This document shows, one piece after another, positions 10,039-23,274 of a DNA stretch of 64,000 nucleotides. Positions within the stretch are counted from its first letter, which is position 1; the number at the start of each line of letters is the position of its first letter. A program made the translations under genes and the position numbers. The stretch covers positions 4,096,001 to 4,160,000 of the forward strand of contig JAEMBT020000002.1 in NCBI GenBank assembly GCA_018873245.2, read 5' to 3'. Below the pieces are notes generated by a model. The model was given only the letters and a program-made list of their open reading frames with translations, made no database searches and was not told where the DNA came from. The DNA is from Archegozetes longisetosus (Eukaryota > Arthropoda > Arachnida > Sarcoptiformes > Trhypochthoniidae).

Positions 10039-13000
10039 TGATGACGGGTAGGGTTATCTTTAAGTTTTGGTAATTATTATCAATAGGATTATTTGTCATT
10101 TTCTAATCAATCAAAAGATGGTTGGCACTAATATAAGCTTTGATCAAACAGGAAACAACAACTCATCAAATATATTATTCTGAATATTGATTAAAATTGA
10201 AGTGCTGGCATAACGTGAATAATTCAAAACAACACTATCGCGTGTAGTCTATTGTTTATTTAGTATATGAGCTAGGCAAGTTTTCAATTAATTTCACTTT
10301 TACTCAAAACAAGCCTTTGTAACTGATCTTAAACTTTGAATCGTCCATTTAATCCTAAATGAGAGGCAATGAACTGAGCGTAAAGGTAAAGGTATATTAT
10401 TTAGAGACCTGACGTGTTCAAAATAACTTAAGCCTTTGCTTCTTAGTATTTAGCGTCAACTAAACTTAAATCAAACCAATCATACGATACTTAATGTAAA
10501 GCGTGTTATAACAATAATGAAATAGTTTGTATATTATCATTAAGAATATAATCTTGTTCAGTTGCCATGTTTTTGTCACTCTAATGGAGTCTCGCAATAG
10601 TTGAATGACTTCGTAGAGAGCATTTACAGGAGAGAATAAGGATACTAAATGTTATAAAGTGCTTATCTGCTGGTACTTAGCTCAAGTTAAACTTGAAGTT
10701 AATCATCTTTGTGGTAGTTGAAACAAGTCCCTATACTTTCCTGACCACATTATTTGACCTTCCCTTCTACGAAAGGTCTACTTAATTCAAGTGAATAAAC
10801 TTAATAAACTTAATTTATCGTTTAATTATGTTTCTTATAAACTATTCATTTTCAGCTTAAATATCTTATACTTGCATTCATTCAACTATTTTCTAATTCT
10901 TCTCTTTTAGACTGAAACTAAATGTTATAAAACTTGTGTTCAGTATTGAACTTTAGGTTTAGTTGAAATTCAATTAAGTTTTATCAGATATCTGCTAACG
11001 AAAGTTTAATACGTCGTTGACACTAACGCTTCATATGAAAAAGATTAGGTAATTCATGTCAATAGTTTCTGATTTAGAAAATTTATTCAATTAAAGCTTT
11101 ACAATAAGTCCTATTCTATTCCATTAAACTTTTGAATGAAAACAAAAGTAAATGTCCTCATTTCGCAGTGAAAGTTGAATAAAACTATTTGTTTAGTTGT
11201 AGTGTAAGTTGAATAGAGACTTGATGAACAGTGCTATTTACTCAATAGCTATTAACAGATGAGTTGAGCAAAAGACGGATGCTAACCATTGTTGTTTTAA
11301 CTTGCAAGAAAACACTTCGTTATAGGAAATAGTATTGATAGATAAAAAAACATTTGAAGCCTTCACAAGGAAACAGTCCCTAATCTCTGAGCAAACTGAT
11401 TGAACATCGATTCACTAAAATATTGAGTACACTTAAAATCCTTGACAACAAGAAAAGTTGCGACTTTGTTAGTCTCCTTGTGATGCTTGTCAACTTATCA
11501 AATTTGGTTTTTTAATTTACTTTGATGAGTTTTTCTATAAGCCTGTTAACGTGAGATATGTTGTGGTCTTGATGGAGATAGCGTTTTGATGAGTATTGAT
11601 TTTTGCAAAAAATAAAAGTAAAATATTTAATTTTAGTTTTATTAAAACTATAAAAAGCAAAACTAGATGTGATGCAACCATTTCCAAAGAAACATAGTAA
11701 AAGTAAAATGCAAGTAAACAGCCAAAGCATTTATTTAAAGCACTATCTTATTCGATCATTAATTTAATCTTTCAATAGATTTTTAAGTCAATTAAATGAA
11801 CCTCTTTTTAAAGTGTCGATCTTATCGCTGTGTTCAAGTTTAGTATTTGTGAGATTTACTTAATCTAAGTTGCAAGGTTTTCACAAGTATTCTAATCCTT
11901 TTAAGGACAAGTTTTAACTTGGATTACTTCGATTAGTAAAAAATGAACCTAAACTAGACAAAGTGCAAGTAAAAGTAATACTCGACAAAGACTAGGCAGT
12001 GCACATTTAATCGCAACGCATCTTTTTAGTTCTTATTAAGGATTATTAAGTTTCTAGGTCTGTAGTAATAATTGCTAGACCTTACCTTCAGTTTTAACCT
12101 TAATAAATTTCACTGGTCTAGTAAGCGATAGCTTTGCATTTCGAAACATTGGGTATTTTACAATTAGATCAGAAAAGTTTTTACATTCAAGGCTATTATT
12201 TTGCTAATTATTCAGAGGAAAATAACAAAATTATAGACAAACATTAGTTTATAATAAATAATTTTTGAAAATTTTTACAACTCTTCTATTGAATGGATGT
12301 TCCCATATCTTATCTTGATTAGATCAATTCAATCGATATAATAGTTGTAGTAAAAGTGAAATTTATATGGGGTTTGCCTAAGTTTAGTCATTATAAAGAA
12401 GCTGTCCTTGTGTTTTCTAACGGTGTCACACTTTCAGATCCATTCTTTGCGCATTCATTAAATCATGTATTGCTTCAAATGAAAACAAGTTGAAGGAAAA
12501 GTTTTTAAAACCACTTTAGCTCTGATTCAAGTGAGACTAATCCTGCGTAAGTATTAGTTAAACGAATGCCTCAATGCAGTTACTTTGAACTGTTGTTTTG
12601 CTAAATCAAACGCTTTTTAAGCATGTCATTCGCTATATTTTTCTCGATTTTGATCGATGTTTTTCTCAGTATATTCCTTCGCATTATTGACAATTCGAGA
12701 ATCATGTTCAATTTAGAAACTTTATTTCTACATTTTGGAGTGTTTGAAGTTTACAACCGAGTCGTTGCTTTCACAACCATTAGTCCTTCAATTTTGATCA
12801 ACAGTATCATCATTTAGCCGAGTCATGGCAACCTCCAAAGTAAGTTTTCGCTTTTGAAGTCAACCCTTAAGAGCAATTATGTCACTTGTGGTCAACCAGT
12901 CAGCTGCAAAGTTCTGTTTGTGTACGAATCCGCGATTGTTGTTTGAAAGACGTCGAATCAATGTGCCTGTGATCCAAACTAAGTAAAAGAGATTTATAAT

Positions 13001-13423
13001 TGATTCCTAACTAATAAGATTTGATGTTTATTAAGAACTCGAGTGTAGACAAAACTAATTTATTAATAATAGTTGTAAAAATGTTTGCTAACTCTAAATA
13101 AATAATTTTGTTTTATTGAGTTTAAAGACTAGAATTAAGAGTATAAACTAATCAGATCTACTTGTTTATGTCAGATTTGTATTACTCTACAATTTTTCAT
13201 AACCGTTTTATCAAATAAAAAATATCTTTATTAACTGACTTAATGTCATATAACTTGCTAGGAGTTATTATAGTTAAGTTATTTATTTCAGCGATTCCTG
13301 TTATATCGGTTTATTATCTTATGTAATATAAATTTTTGAAGTTCACTTTTTCACTTACTAACTGTGACATTGAGCAAAATTCTAACATTTTCATTTAGTT
13401 AGTTCTCAAGCATTAAGCTCTCA
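10039..13423. other. gene-free interval
   Basis: About 3.4 kb of AT-rich DNA. Small open frames (for example 11512-11730 minus and 12623-12817 plus) have no domain, conserved motif or splice support. I see no repeat with clear ends. Confidence 0.5.
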
Positions 13424-14110
13424 ATGGATGTAACTTTGAAAGCAAGACAATTAATTGCAATCAATAGTAGTATTAATGAAGAATGCTGTCAAATAATCAA
13501 TAATCTGCTCATTCAAATGAATTGCATTTCGCCTCCTATCGAGTCTTTATCTGAGTTAAGTGATGGCTCAGCAATAGCAGAACTTATTGGTAATTATGAA
13601 GCAGTTTTCGGTCGTTCGATGCAATGGTTAGATAGTTACTCTTACATTGAAAAGTGGTTCAATATCCATGAATTTCTTCTACCTTCGGGAAGAAACATAA
13701 AAGAACTTCTTAAAAGTGATCAATTGTATGGTTTGGTAATAGTTTGTTATTCAGTTTTGTCGATATTTCTGAGAAATTCTGATAGACTGAAGAGAAAATT
13801 GCCTAAGTATTCATTTGTTGTAGATAATAATACTTTATTATCATTAAAAACTTATGTGAAATGGCAGTTATGTGAAGAAGAATTAATTATTAAGCGTAAA
13901 CGATTGGAGAAAATGAAGTTAACTGTTGAGAAACTGAAAAGGGATAATTCAAATGTAAGAAGTAATGTAATTGAGCTGAAAAACTGCTTGAATACTAAAA
14001 GTAATGCTGAGTCACAAAGATTAGGAATATCTAAACTACTGGCAGAGTTAGCAGTTCAAAAAGCTAACGATAAAAAGAAGATACACGTGGTAACTTATAG
14101 TCAATTATAA
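13424..14110 (+). CDS. HOOK-like N-terminal domain plus coiled coil protein, copy 1
   Basis: Single-exon frame of 228 codons with a clear ATG. Residues about 15-130 form a predicted helical domain with 'SELSDGSAIAELIGNY', resembling the 'dL.DGvalAqil' core of the calponin-homology-like domain of HOOK and related dynein adaptors. 'SYIEKWFNIHEF' and 'NIKELLKSDQLYG' follow, like the NW...N..K.LL part. Residues 150-228 are charged and heptad-like (EELIIKRKRLEKMKLTVEKL), consistent with a short coiled coil. HOOK proteins are about 700 residues, so this would be a much shortened form. A diverged paralogue follows 0.8 kb downstream in the same orientation. The gene looks real because both copies share the whole architecture. 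The HOOK link is inferred from motif spacing only. Confidence 0.6.
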   Translation: MDVTLKARQLIAINSSINEECCQIINNLLIQMNCISPPIESLSELSDGSAIAELIGNYEAVFGRSMQWLDSYSYIEKWFNIHEFLLPSGRNIKELLKSDQLYGLVIVCYSVLSIFLRNSDRLKRKLPKYSFVVDNNTLLSLKTYVKWQLCEEELIIKRKRLEKMKLTVEKLKRDNSNVRSNVIELKNCLNTKSNAESQRLGISKLLAELAVQKANDKKKIHVVTYSQL

Positions 14111-14875
14111 TGTATTAAAATATTGACGAAGTGAGTGGTGATCACTGAATCTGGTTAAAGATAATTGAAAAAATGTGAATTTTGCGTTAACTACCAACAA
14201 GTGAATAAGATGAATTAAACAAGGCTTTGGTGTGTAATAAAAGTAAAACATACAACCTTAGTCACTATTTTGATTAATGCTGCTATATATGTTAAGGCAA
14301 GAGCACTATCACTTTTATGTCCTTATTTCATTACCTTAACTAAACTTAAATGTGAGCGTCATTTTTAATATCGATTAATTTTTAAAATATTATTCAAGTC
14401 GTGCTAACTCATGCTCTGTTAGACAAATTACTTATTGCCATCATAATGGCGTTAAAAAACTTGATAATTATTTATCGAGCATAAAATTGATTAAAAATAT
14501 TCACTTCGTTTATAAATACATACATAAGAACCTGAAAATAATAATAGCTTTAGTTATATAAATGACACTGCTAAGTTGTTTTGAAGAAATGTTCATCCTT
14601 CTATGTCAATCAAGTGTAATATGTATATTATTGCTGATAAGTCTCTAATTCCAAGCTCGCCTCACCAAACATAGCAACAAATGATAACTAATTAACGCTA
14701 CTAAGAACTAACCAGAAATCGAAAACTTGTTTCCACGGTATCAACAGATATGTGTTGAACCTCTTTGATAACAAAAATATCTATTATTAACGCAATAAAA
14801 AAGTTGTCTAATTGAATGGAATGGAAAATTGAAATTTTCCGTATTTGAAGTTGAATACGAAAAACATAAATTAGT

Positions 14876-15562
14876 TATGGATATCGCAGAAGCGTCAGTC
14901 AATAAGTGTTGTTGTGAAATAATTAATAGTTTACTTAATTCACTCGACTGCCTATCGTCGCCAGTAAGCGATTTGTTAGAGCTTAAGGATGGGTCAGCTT
15001 TAGTGGAGATAATGGAATGCTTTGAAAATGCGTTTGGATTTTATACTAAACGTGAGTCTAATTATTCATATATTAAGCAATGGCTTACGAAACAAGGAGT
15101 ATATCTGGGAAGAGGTAGAACTGTGGACGAAATACTTAAAAGTGATCAAAATTCACATTTAGCGATGTTATGCTATGCGATCGCAACTGTTTTTCTCAAA
15201 AATAATGATTACTTAAGGAAGAAGTTTGAGTCCTATAAATTCAATGTCAGCCAAAGTGATATGATTTCTATTGTATTGTTTACTAAATGGAAGTTATGTG
15301 AGGAAGAAGTTGAACTAAAACAGATTGAAATTCATAAGCAAGATAAACAAATAGAAGTGATTTTGAACGAGAGCGCAGCCATTCAACAGGAAAATGATGA
15401 ACTTAAAATGAATTAGATGCACTTCGAGCTAAAATTACTGAATTACAAAATGAAGCCAAAAAGAACGAGGAAGATCATAAAATTCTTGTGGCTCGACTTA
15501 TTGCTGAATTATCACAAGAAAAATATAAATCTATGAATACTTCAATAGAGTATACTTTTTGA
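14876..15562 (+). CDS. HOOK-like N-terminal domain plus coiled coil protein, copy 2 (one frame break)
   Basis: Paralogue of the gene at 13.4 kb. It starts at ATG 14876 (MDIAEASVN), which aligns with the start of copy 1. It shares 'LELKDGSALVEIME', 'YSYIKQWLTKQG', 'TVDEILKSDQNSHLAMLCYA' and 'TKWKLCEEEVELK'. The frame stops at 15416 in the coiled coil, but the next frame continues with 'LDALRAKITELQNEAKK' and '...LVARLIAELSQEK', matching 'KLLAELAVQK' near the end of copy 1, and stops at 15562. One extra A in the AAAA run just before the break would keep the frame, so this is either a consensus error or a recent one-base lesion. Confidence 0.6.
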
Positions 15563-18500
15563 AATCATATAACGCATTATTTTGTAAAATAGTTGTCTTG
15601 AAAAAAGATTTAAGAATGTTTTTTCAAATAGTTCCATTGATCATTACTTCGATGCCTTAATTGCTTAGTTGGTTTGTTTTCTAAATTATTTATTTAAAAA
15701 TATATTAAACTATCATCTGAAAAATTCGTTGTAATTTATAATCATTAATTGAGATATGCATTTATTGTCAGCATTGTTAATCTTGTCTTGAAGTGATCTT
15801 TATTCCAGCTAAAAATTTCAATAAAACCAATGTAATTCCTATTCAAATAAAAAGCTCTACTTAGAATAGATTACATTTTGCAGATATAAGGCTTATCGGT
15901 AGAAAACATCGAGCACTTATACGGTACCGTACGGTTGAAGGCTAAGACATTTCCTTTAAGCCTTAACGCGTGCAGATGAAAAGTAGGGACAGCTAAAAAT
16001 TTATTTACTATTTAGTCTCTTATTATATCGAAACGTTGTGATTTATGTTATTAATCACTAAATGAATTGGCAAACTCTTGACACGCATCAGTTTGGGAAT
16101 GATAAAGGAAGATGCTTTAGTTTCAACTGTACAGTGGGTAAACTTACACTTTAGTAATTATGAAACATGATGCATTACTGCAATGATCATTTTTGAGCTA
16201 TTTACTAATAACCGAAACTCAGCCATAAGACTCAGACATTATGTGTTATATTGTTTAAATAGCTTAGACTTCTTTTTCAAATTCATGTTAATGTTTCCAA
16301 TTAATGTTAGAGTGAGTTTTGTTGCAACATACCAAAGTATTAAAATGATTAAACTATCAGCGTTAAAGTCATTTTTATTAGTCTAATAATTTTTTCATCT
16401 AATTAGTTGTGAAAAACAAGTTAGATCAAATTCATGTAATAGTGATACAAAGTTTGACCAAATATCAATTGTAGGTCACGGAACAAAGCAAGATCCACCT
16501 GATATCTTATCGCAATCGAACCATTCATTCACATTAAAAGCAAAATGAAATTTAGACTATAGATAACTCAAGACAATTGCATGTTAACTATACGACAGAA
16601 CTAGTATCCGTCGAGAATTAGAAGAAATACGACAAACTTAATTAAAGAGGAAGGAAATAATTTTGGTTTATGCAAAATTGGTTTAATTTGTAAAAGCTTA
16701 AAATGCATTGTAATTAGAATTTTATACTAAGCAAAAGAGCAATGAAACATGGAGATATTTTATATCACTCAACATCAGAGATACCCCGATATCATGAATC
16801 GCTGGGCATCGGCGATTCACATTCACTACAACCAGATTTCACCAAAGAAAGATAACTATTAATTGTGTTGGGATCGAATAAGTACGTTCACAAAATCGAG
16901 TTATTAATGTATATGACACTATCGACAAATTTTGTCATAAGAATGATCGTGTACATAGGATAATTTATGATCTCAAATTAAATGAAGAAAAGTGCTTAAG
17001 CGAGCCCTTTTGTGGTCAAAGCCTCGTCTTATAGTTTAGAGACTTTTTTCTTTCAAGATATATAGTGATGACAGTTTTCAGTCATAAACAGAATTTGACT
17101 GAGTTTGACCGCCGAAATCATAAATGTAATATCGGTTAGAAATCGATTTTGACTGGTACTTAAGATTCAAAAACTTTAGCATAAATCAGTGCTATACTGT
17201 CAAATTATGGGAAATTACTGGAAAATACTTTTAATATTCATAGTTGTTCATGCATTAGAAAAAGTATTTTCCAGTATTTTCCCAAAATTTTCCAGTATAG
17301 AACCAGTGGGCTAGCATTATGATTGACGAGGAGATACCATAGTAGTACACACATCGTGACACAGCATTCAAAAAGATGTAATATGAATGAACAAAGTATA
17401 AAAATGCAAATCATGCACTTTAATGATCATATTGAGAATAAGTTTAATTGCTATTAACAAATTACTATCATTATTATCATTATTGCTAACTTTCAGTATT
17501 GAGTTCATTTTTATCAAATTTTTATCGACCGAATTTGACCGAGGATAAGTCAAATTTTTGTTAACCAAATTTTACTTGAGAATCTTAAATCTTTTTTTTT
17601 TAACGAAAATCTTCATCACTAAAGATATACTTTGGTAATAGTTACATGAATGATAACTCAATCATGAACCTATTTTATTTTATACGAGAAAAGACTAAGA
17701 ATACCAAACAGTATCTGCAAAACAAGGTTATAGGATGCAGATATACTGAGGTACCTTTGGTTACGTCAAGTGAACAGTTTGGAGACTACAAAGAAACCAA
17801 AATAAGTTTTGTTGCTATAAATTCATTAAACACTACCGGAGGTCTAGTCTATTGTGAATTTTGTTTTATAACTGAATAATTGACATATACCATATCGATG
17901 GTAAATATGAAGTTTTATTTGATTCATTGATTAGAAAATAGGATATGAGTTAATTGATCACTATATTTTCCTATAAAGAATTCGTTAGCAAGGTTTCAAA
18001 TTAATTGATTAAATTAAAACTTGTGCTTCTATTTATTTACATGAAACAATATCTCATTTTTGCACGTATTAAACTTTGTGTGCAGCGAAAGAGCTGGAAA
18101 AACAGAAAACCAAACCTCTCCGATGTCCATCAGGTATGAGTGTTGTCACTAAAAGATTAGTTTTAAGCAATACTAGAATTGAAGGTCAAGTCAATCAAAA
18201 TAATAATACATCTGGTGCCTACATTAGTTCGAGAAAACATTAAATTCATTTTGAAGTTTCATGTTTTTAAAAATTAGTAATCTTATTTATCTCAAACAAA
18301 TTTATTTTTATATTGATAAACAAGGTTATATTTAGCAAAAGTCTATTCAAAATTTACTCAAGATAAAACTACTAGAAATCAGTTTTATTTTGAGTTTCAC
18401 TTTTTCCACAATCAAAGCGATTAAACATAAGAAATAAGGCTTTGAAAAATTGGAAAATTTTTATTCTTTCAGAAAGTTGAATGAAATCTATACTTGTTAT

Positions 18501-19348
18501 GCCTTTCAAGTTGAAACAATAAACAAATCTTCAATGTCAAGGTTAGAGAGGATAAAAGTTAGATATTATGAATTATTCAAGTAAATTCTGGAAAATAAAG
18601 TCAGCAAACTTTAAGATATAGAAATTTCTATTGAATGAGATAATAGAGAAAAGGATTAAAATTTTTCAGATCATGCTTGTGTTCTACTGACTTGAAAAGC
18701 AAAAATCCATTTCAAGGACACCATCAATTATACAACGGATTCGAATTAACATCAATCAAATGAAAATCTATCACTTTCACTAGACTACTCAAAGTTTTAT
18801 GAACTATTGGGTCACTGAATCATTTACACTTGTATAATATTTCTAAGCCTTTAGTTGTTCAGACTTCAAGTTGAAGGGAATCTTCAAGGTTTTAGACTTG
18901 AATTTTCACTTTCACCATAAAGATCGAGTAATGCTTCAAGTCGTGATCTTATTAAACACCCAAATACTGAACGTGACCATATCATTATATAATTATGCTT
19001 GTGGTCGCTCAGACTTAAATACTGCATGTGTGTTTTGGATTTACGCGAACTTTCAAAACTTTTTTTATGACAAAGTAGTTCAGAGCCATAGAAATCGTGA
19101 GAAGTAAATGAGAATCCGATGTGACTAACTCTTTGGTAAATTCAATGAATCTGTGGTATGCAACTTACGGACGAATCAAATTGCTTTCTTCATAAATATT
19201 CGATACGGAGTTCATTACCATTTTCTATTAGGTCCCGTCTGAACTTAGAATAAAACTTCTCGTAATTCAATGATTGCTTTATTGTCGGATCAGTTGTTTG
19301 TATAAAAAACTTCTATCACTAGGTTTTTAATATTGAATAATAAGAAGT
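15563..19348. other. mostly gene-free interval
   Basis: About 3.8 kb. The only candidate coding stretch is 17646-17879 (+), with a soluble-looking sequence (RYTEVPLVTSSEQFGDYKET). It has no recognised domain and no supporting exon, so I leave it unannotated. A hairpin-forming inverted repeat lies at 17191-17301. Confidence 0.4.
17191..17301. repeat. imperfect inverted repeat (hairpin)
   Basis: Two arms of about 42 bp share TATACTG...GGGAAA...TACTGGAAAATACTTTT in opposite orientation around a loop of about 27 bp. The inner 16-17 bp pair perfectly. It may be a small foldback element; no protein is associated. Confidence 0.7.
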
Positions 19349-22300
19349 ATGAAGTTTTCTTCAGTTATTTTCGCGTTGTTTGCTTTGAGTGTAAAAATTT
19401 CGGACACCACTGGTATCGACAAGTCTATTTCTCTGTGTGATAGGAATAAGTCTCCGACAAACAGTACTTTTTTTCGGTTACCCAAAACAATTAAGCCAAT
19501 TAGATATAAAATCAGATTCAGATCTGATGCCAGTAGGTTTAAGTTCTATGGAAGCGAAGTCATTTTGTTAATGATCAATGAAAGAACTGATATCATTGAA
19601 CTTAATTCTGTTGATTTGGTCATAGAAAGTGCTTGGTTTCGGACCAGGAGAATTAAAGGTAATTCAGTCCCAATTTTTACTCAACAATCATAATGATTGG
19701 TAGCTTAAAAGCATATATTCCTTTTCAATTTAATTTATTAAGACTATAAAGTCCTGTTTCGATGCTAGAAATCTTAACTCAAATCTTGAAACTTTCGATA
19801 TTTTTTATACGAAATTTCATTCTATTGATAGTAACATTATGACAGAATTTTATATTTCATTTTCAATCAATGAGAAAATCCTTACGAGAAATCACAAACT
19901 ATATAAAATTGAATTATGAGATTTTTCAAATGATGAGAAATTAAATAAAACATATATTCGCATTAGTTGACGCCAGATCCGCGTGTGCTTGTCCTGATAA
20001 AGGAACAGTTGTTCTAGAATTTCCCAAATTTCTGGAAAGAGGAAGAGGCAATTTAACCATCAACTTTCAAGGAAATGTCAATAATATGGTAACAGGTTTC
20101 TTCAACAGTAACTTGAAAACGCCGACAGAAGAGGGCTTAATAGCAGTAACAGATTTCGGTCCGACAGACGCTCGACGGGCTTTCCCGAGTTGGGACGAAC
20201 CAGCTTTTAAAGCAATGTTTGACTTGATATTAATCAGTCCCAGCGATCACTTCACCTTAACAAATATGATTGAAGCCAATCGTAGACCTTATTCAGAAGG
20301 ACTTGATGAGATCAAGTTCAGAACTTCTCCCCCAATGTCTACTAATCTGGTGGCTATTGTGGTTGGAAAATTTGATCTCATTGAGAAGATGACAGATGAC
20401 AATCAAGTCCTCGTCCGTGTGTTTACTCCTATTGACAGAAAAGATGATGGAGTTTTTGCACTTGACTTGTCGTCACAGTTGCTATTGTTTTACAAATACT
20501 ATTTCAACATTACATATCCATTACAAAAGTTGGATTTGATATCAATTCCTGATTTTCCATCATCTATGGAGAATTGGGGTTTAATTACGTTCACAGAAAG
20601 ACAGATTCTAGTAAATAATGAAACATCAGAACAAGACAGACGAGATGTAGCCGTAGCTATAGCTCACGGTTTGGCCCATCAATGGTTTGGCAATTTAGTG
20701 ACCCTCGACTCATGGAATCAGTTATGGCTCAGTGAAGGTTTTACTACTTTTGTGGAGAATATAGCGATTGATATTTTATATCGAAATTGGAATCCGTGGA
20801 AAAATTTTGTTTCCAATGAGCTTCAAAATGCTTTGGAATTCGATGCTCTCAAAACTTCACGTCCAATTGAATCTGAAACTGATAGTCCGTCCGAATTCTG
20901 GAATCCATTCAATGATTTTCTATACGAGAAATCGACTTCAATTATAAGAATGCTTAACAGATGGATCGGAAATGAGGTAATAATTGATGGAACTGTGTTA
21001 ATATTTTAGAGATAGCCTTTAGATAACTTGTTATTTGGACAAACCTTTAAATTTAATTCAATTATTAGAGGAAGAATTTGAATTTGAATTTCAGATTTTT
21101 AGAAACGGGATTCGTTCGTTCATTGCAAAGCACGAGTTCACTAGTGCCTCTGCTAATGATTTCTGGAATTCATTTCAAACTAAAAAAGACCTTAAAGTAG
21201 CAGAAATGATGAATACTTGGATTAAGCAAAAAGGACTGCCTGTTATTACTGTAAATATATATGAGTTGTACTTAATCTCTAATTAAAATTGTAAAATATT
21301 TTGATTTATTAGGTTAAAGAGCGTCAAGAAGGAACAAAACGTATATTAACTCTAACTCAAGAAAAATTGTCAGCAATCGGAAAGTTAGACGGCTACGAAA
21401 AATCTCAGTTATGGCACATACCTATCAAAGTGACAAATTTGTTCAGTCCATTCACGCCATCAGCAGAAATACTGATGAAATCGAAACAGATCAACTTGAC
21501 AGTAGAAGGCATTCATGAGGGAGAATGGGTTAAATTGAATCCCGATTCATTCGGTTTTTATCGTGTTAATTATCCAGTAGAAATGCTCAATAAATTCATT
21601 TCTTCAATTGAGGACAAATCAATGCCACCATTAGATCGTTTGAATATATTAAGTGATCTCTTTGCTGTCATTCAATCGGGACGTGTATCGACTGAAGTTG
21701 GACTAAGAATTTTGAAGTCTTATTCAAACGAAGACGATTCTGCTATCTTGAAATACATCCTCAGATTAGTCGCAAAACTAGATCTAATACTGTCTGATAC
21801 TGATCTTAGAGAAAAGTTTTGGTCATACGGACGAGAATTACTAAATAAAATGTATAATAAGATAGGATGGGATAAGCAACCTAACGAAGACTTAGCTATC
21901 ACAAAATTGAGACCTAGAATTCTATCATTGTTAGGACTCTTTAGAGAGCAATCAGTCATAACAGAAGCAATCCAGAGATTTAAAGATTATGTTGAAGAAA
22001 GAGACAATTTTAATAACGATACTATTTTTCTATCTGCTATTTATAAAATTGTTGGCGCCAACGGTAATGCTGATACTTTCGAGCAATTATTTGAGGTAAA
22101 AATTTCTAGTCTTGTCTTATTGACAACCAATTATTCCTGAATTCTCCAACTATTTGAATTCTTTCAAATTTTGAAGATGTATAGAAATGCGGAAACACCT
22201 GAAAAACGAAATCTTATTGCTATGGCTTTGGGTTCTACTGATCAAAAGGATCTTATTTTAAAAGTCTTAGATTTTTCATTATCAGTAAGTAGTTAATTAG

Positions 22301-23274
22301 TCTAAAGTAAAGCTGTCAATCATATGCACTTATTTCCTCTATCCGATAAACAACTTTATAATTTACTTTCTATAAGGATGAGGTCCGACACGTCGATAGT
22401 TCGAAGATGATTGCCAGATTAGGACATTCAATGATAGGTAGAGATAAAACTTGGAAATTCTTTCAGGACTATTTTGAAGAATTTAGGAGAAGATTCGGTT
22501 CGTCTATAAGGGGCATGAATGCGCTAATAAAGGTTAGAGCTTCATTTATCAAATCATTTGGAACTTGACCAACATTCTTGCAAACCAAATTCTAGTTTTG
22601 ACTCAGATTAGTTTATTATCAAAAAATAATGTCACTCTTAACTTCACTCTTAGATACCGTAAAGTGAGAAATACCTACTCATAGAGAGAATACGATAGAA
22701 CCTATAATTTAACAAACTTTGATTTTCAATATCTCTTCAGAGTTATTTTACGTGAAAATAAGCTGAACTCGTTCTATTTCGAGTTTGTTCGAGTATCAAT
22801 AAGACATCAGTTAATAAAATCATTAGTGAAGATTTATTGCTTTTTAAAATCTATTTTAAATTAAATGTTTTCTCGTCATATACAAGAGAATTCAATGAAA
22901 CTGACCAATCAATGAGCTCATAATAGGTACGTTATACCCTATAATGGGTTGATATTTCTGACTTTTACGGTATACTATCAATCAATGAGATTTGCAACAG
23001 TTTATTACATAGAAGTCCCAAATGGGAACCAAGTATCTTTGAATAATTGCTGATCTCAACCAATTAAATTTGTATCATTTTTTAGAATTTTATAGAAAAA
23101 TTTTCATCCGAAGATAAGGCTAATGAATTTGAGCAATTCTTTAAAATAAATAAATTGCCGGGACTTCAGGAAAGTATTGAACAATCTATTGAAAGAATTC
23201 GTGTGAATGCTAAATGGCTTAATAGAGATATCATTGCTATTAGAGAATACTTCACAAAAGACACTCCTAATTGA
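19349..23274 (+). CDS. M1-family aminopeptidase N-like protein, catalytic Glu replaced by Gly
   Basis: Seven exons: 19349-19658, 19967-20976, 21095-21250, 21313-22095, 22177-22284, 22377-22532 and 23086-23274. All junctions are GT-AG and in phase, giving 903 residues, normal for M1 peptidases. It has a signal peptide (residues 1-20) and no clear C-terminal membrane anchor, so it is probably secreted. The M1 fold is clear: 'PSWDEPAFKA', an exopeptidase motif altered to SSMEN (302-306; usually GAMEN), the zinc site H337-G-L-A-H341 with E360 18 residues on, and the active-site Tyr (Y423 in 'YEKSTS'). The zinc ligands are intact, but the general base Glu of HEXXH is Gly (codon GGT, two changes from any Glu codon). 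It should bind zinc but not hydrolyse peptides, suggesting a binding or decoy role. The ERAP1-like C-terminal helical domain follows (exons 4-7). Confidence 0.93.

Noticed and set aside
11512-11730. Minus-strand open frame with a hydrophobic start
   Set aside because: Short, no domain, no neighbouring exon; expected by chance in AT-rich DNA.
12623-12817. Plus-strand hydrophobic open frame
   Set aside because: No homologous motif or splice context; low-complexity Ile/Phe-rich sequence.
17646-17879. Soluble-looking 77-codon frame
   Set aside because: Composition is gene-like, but no family, paralogue or partner exon could be found.
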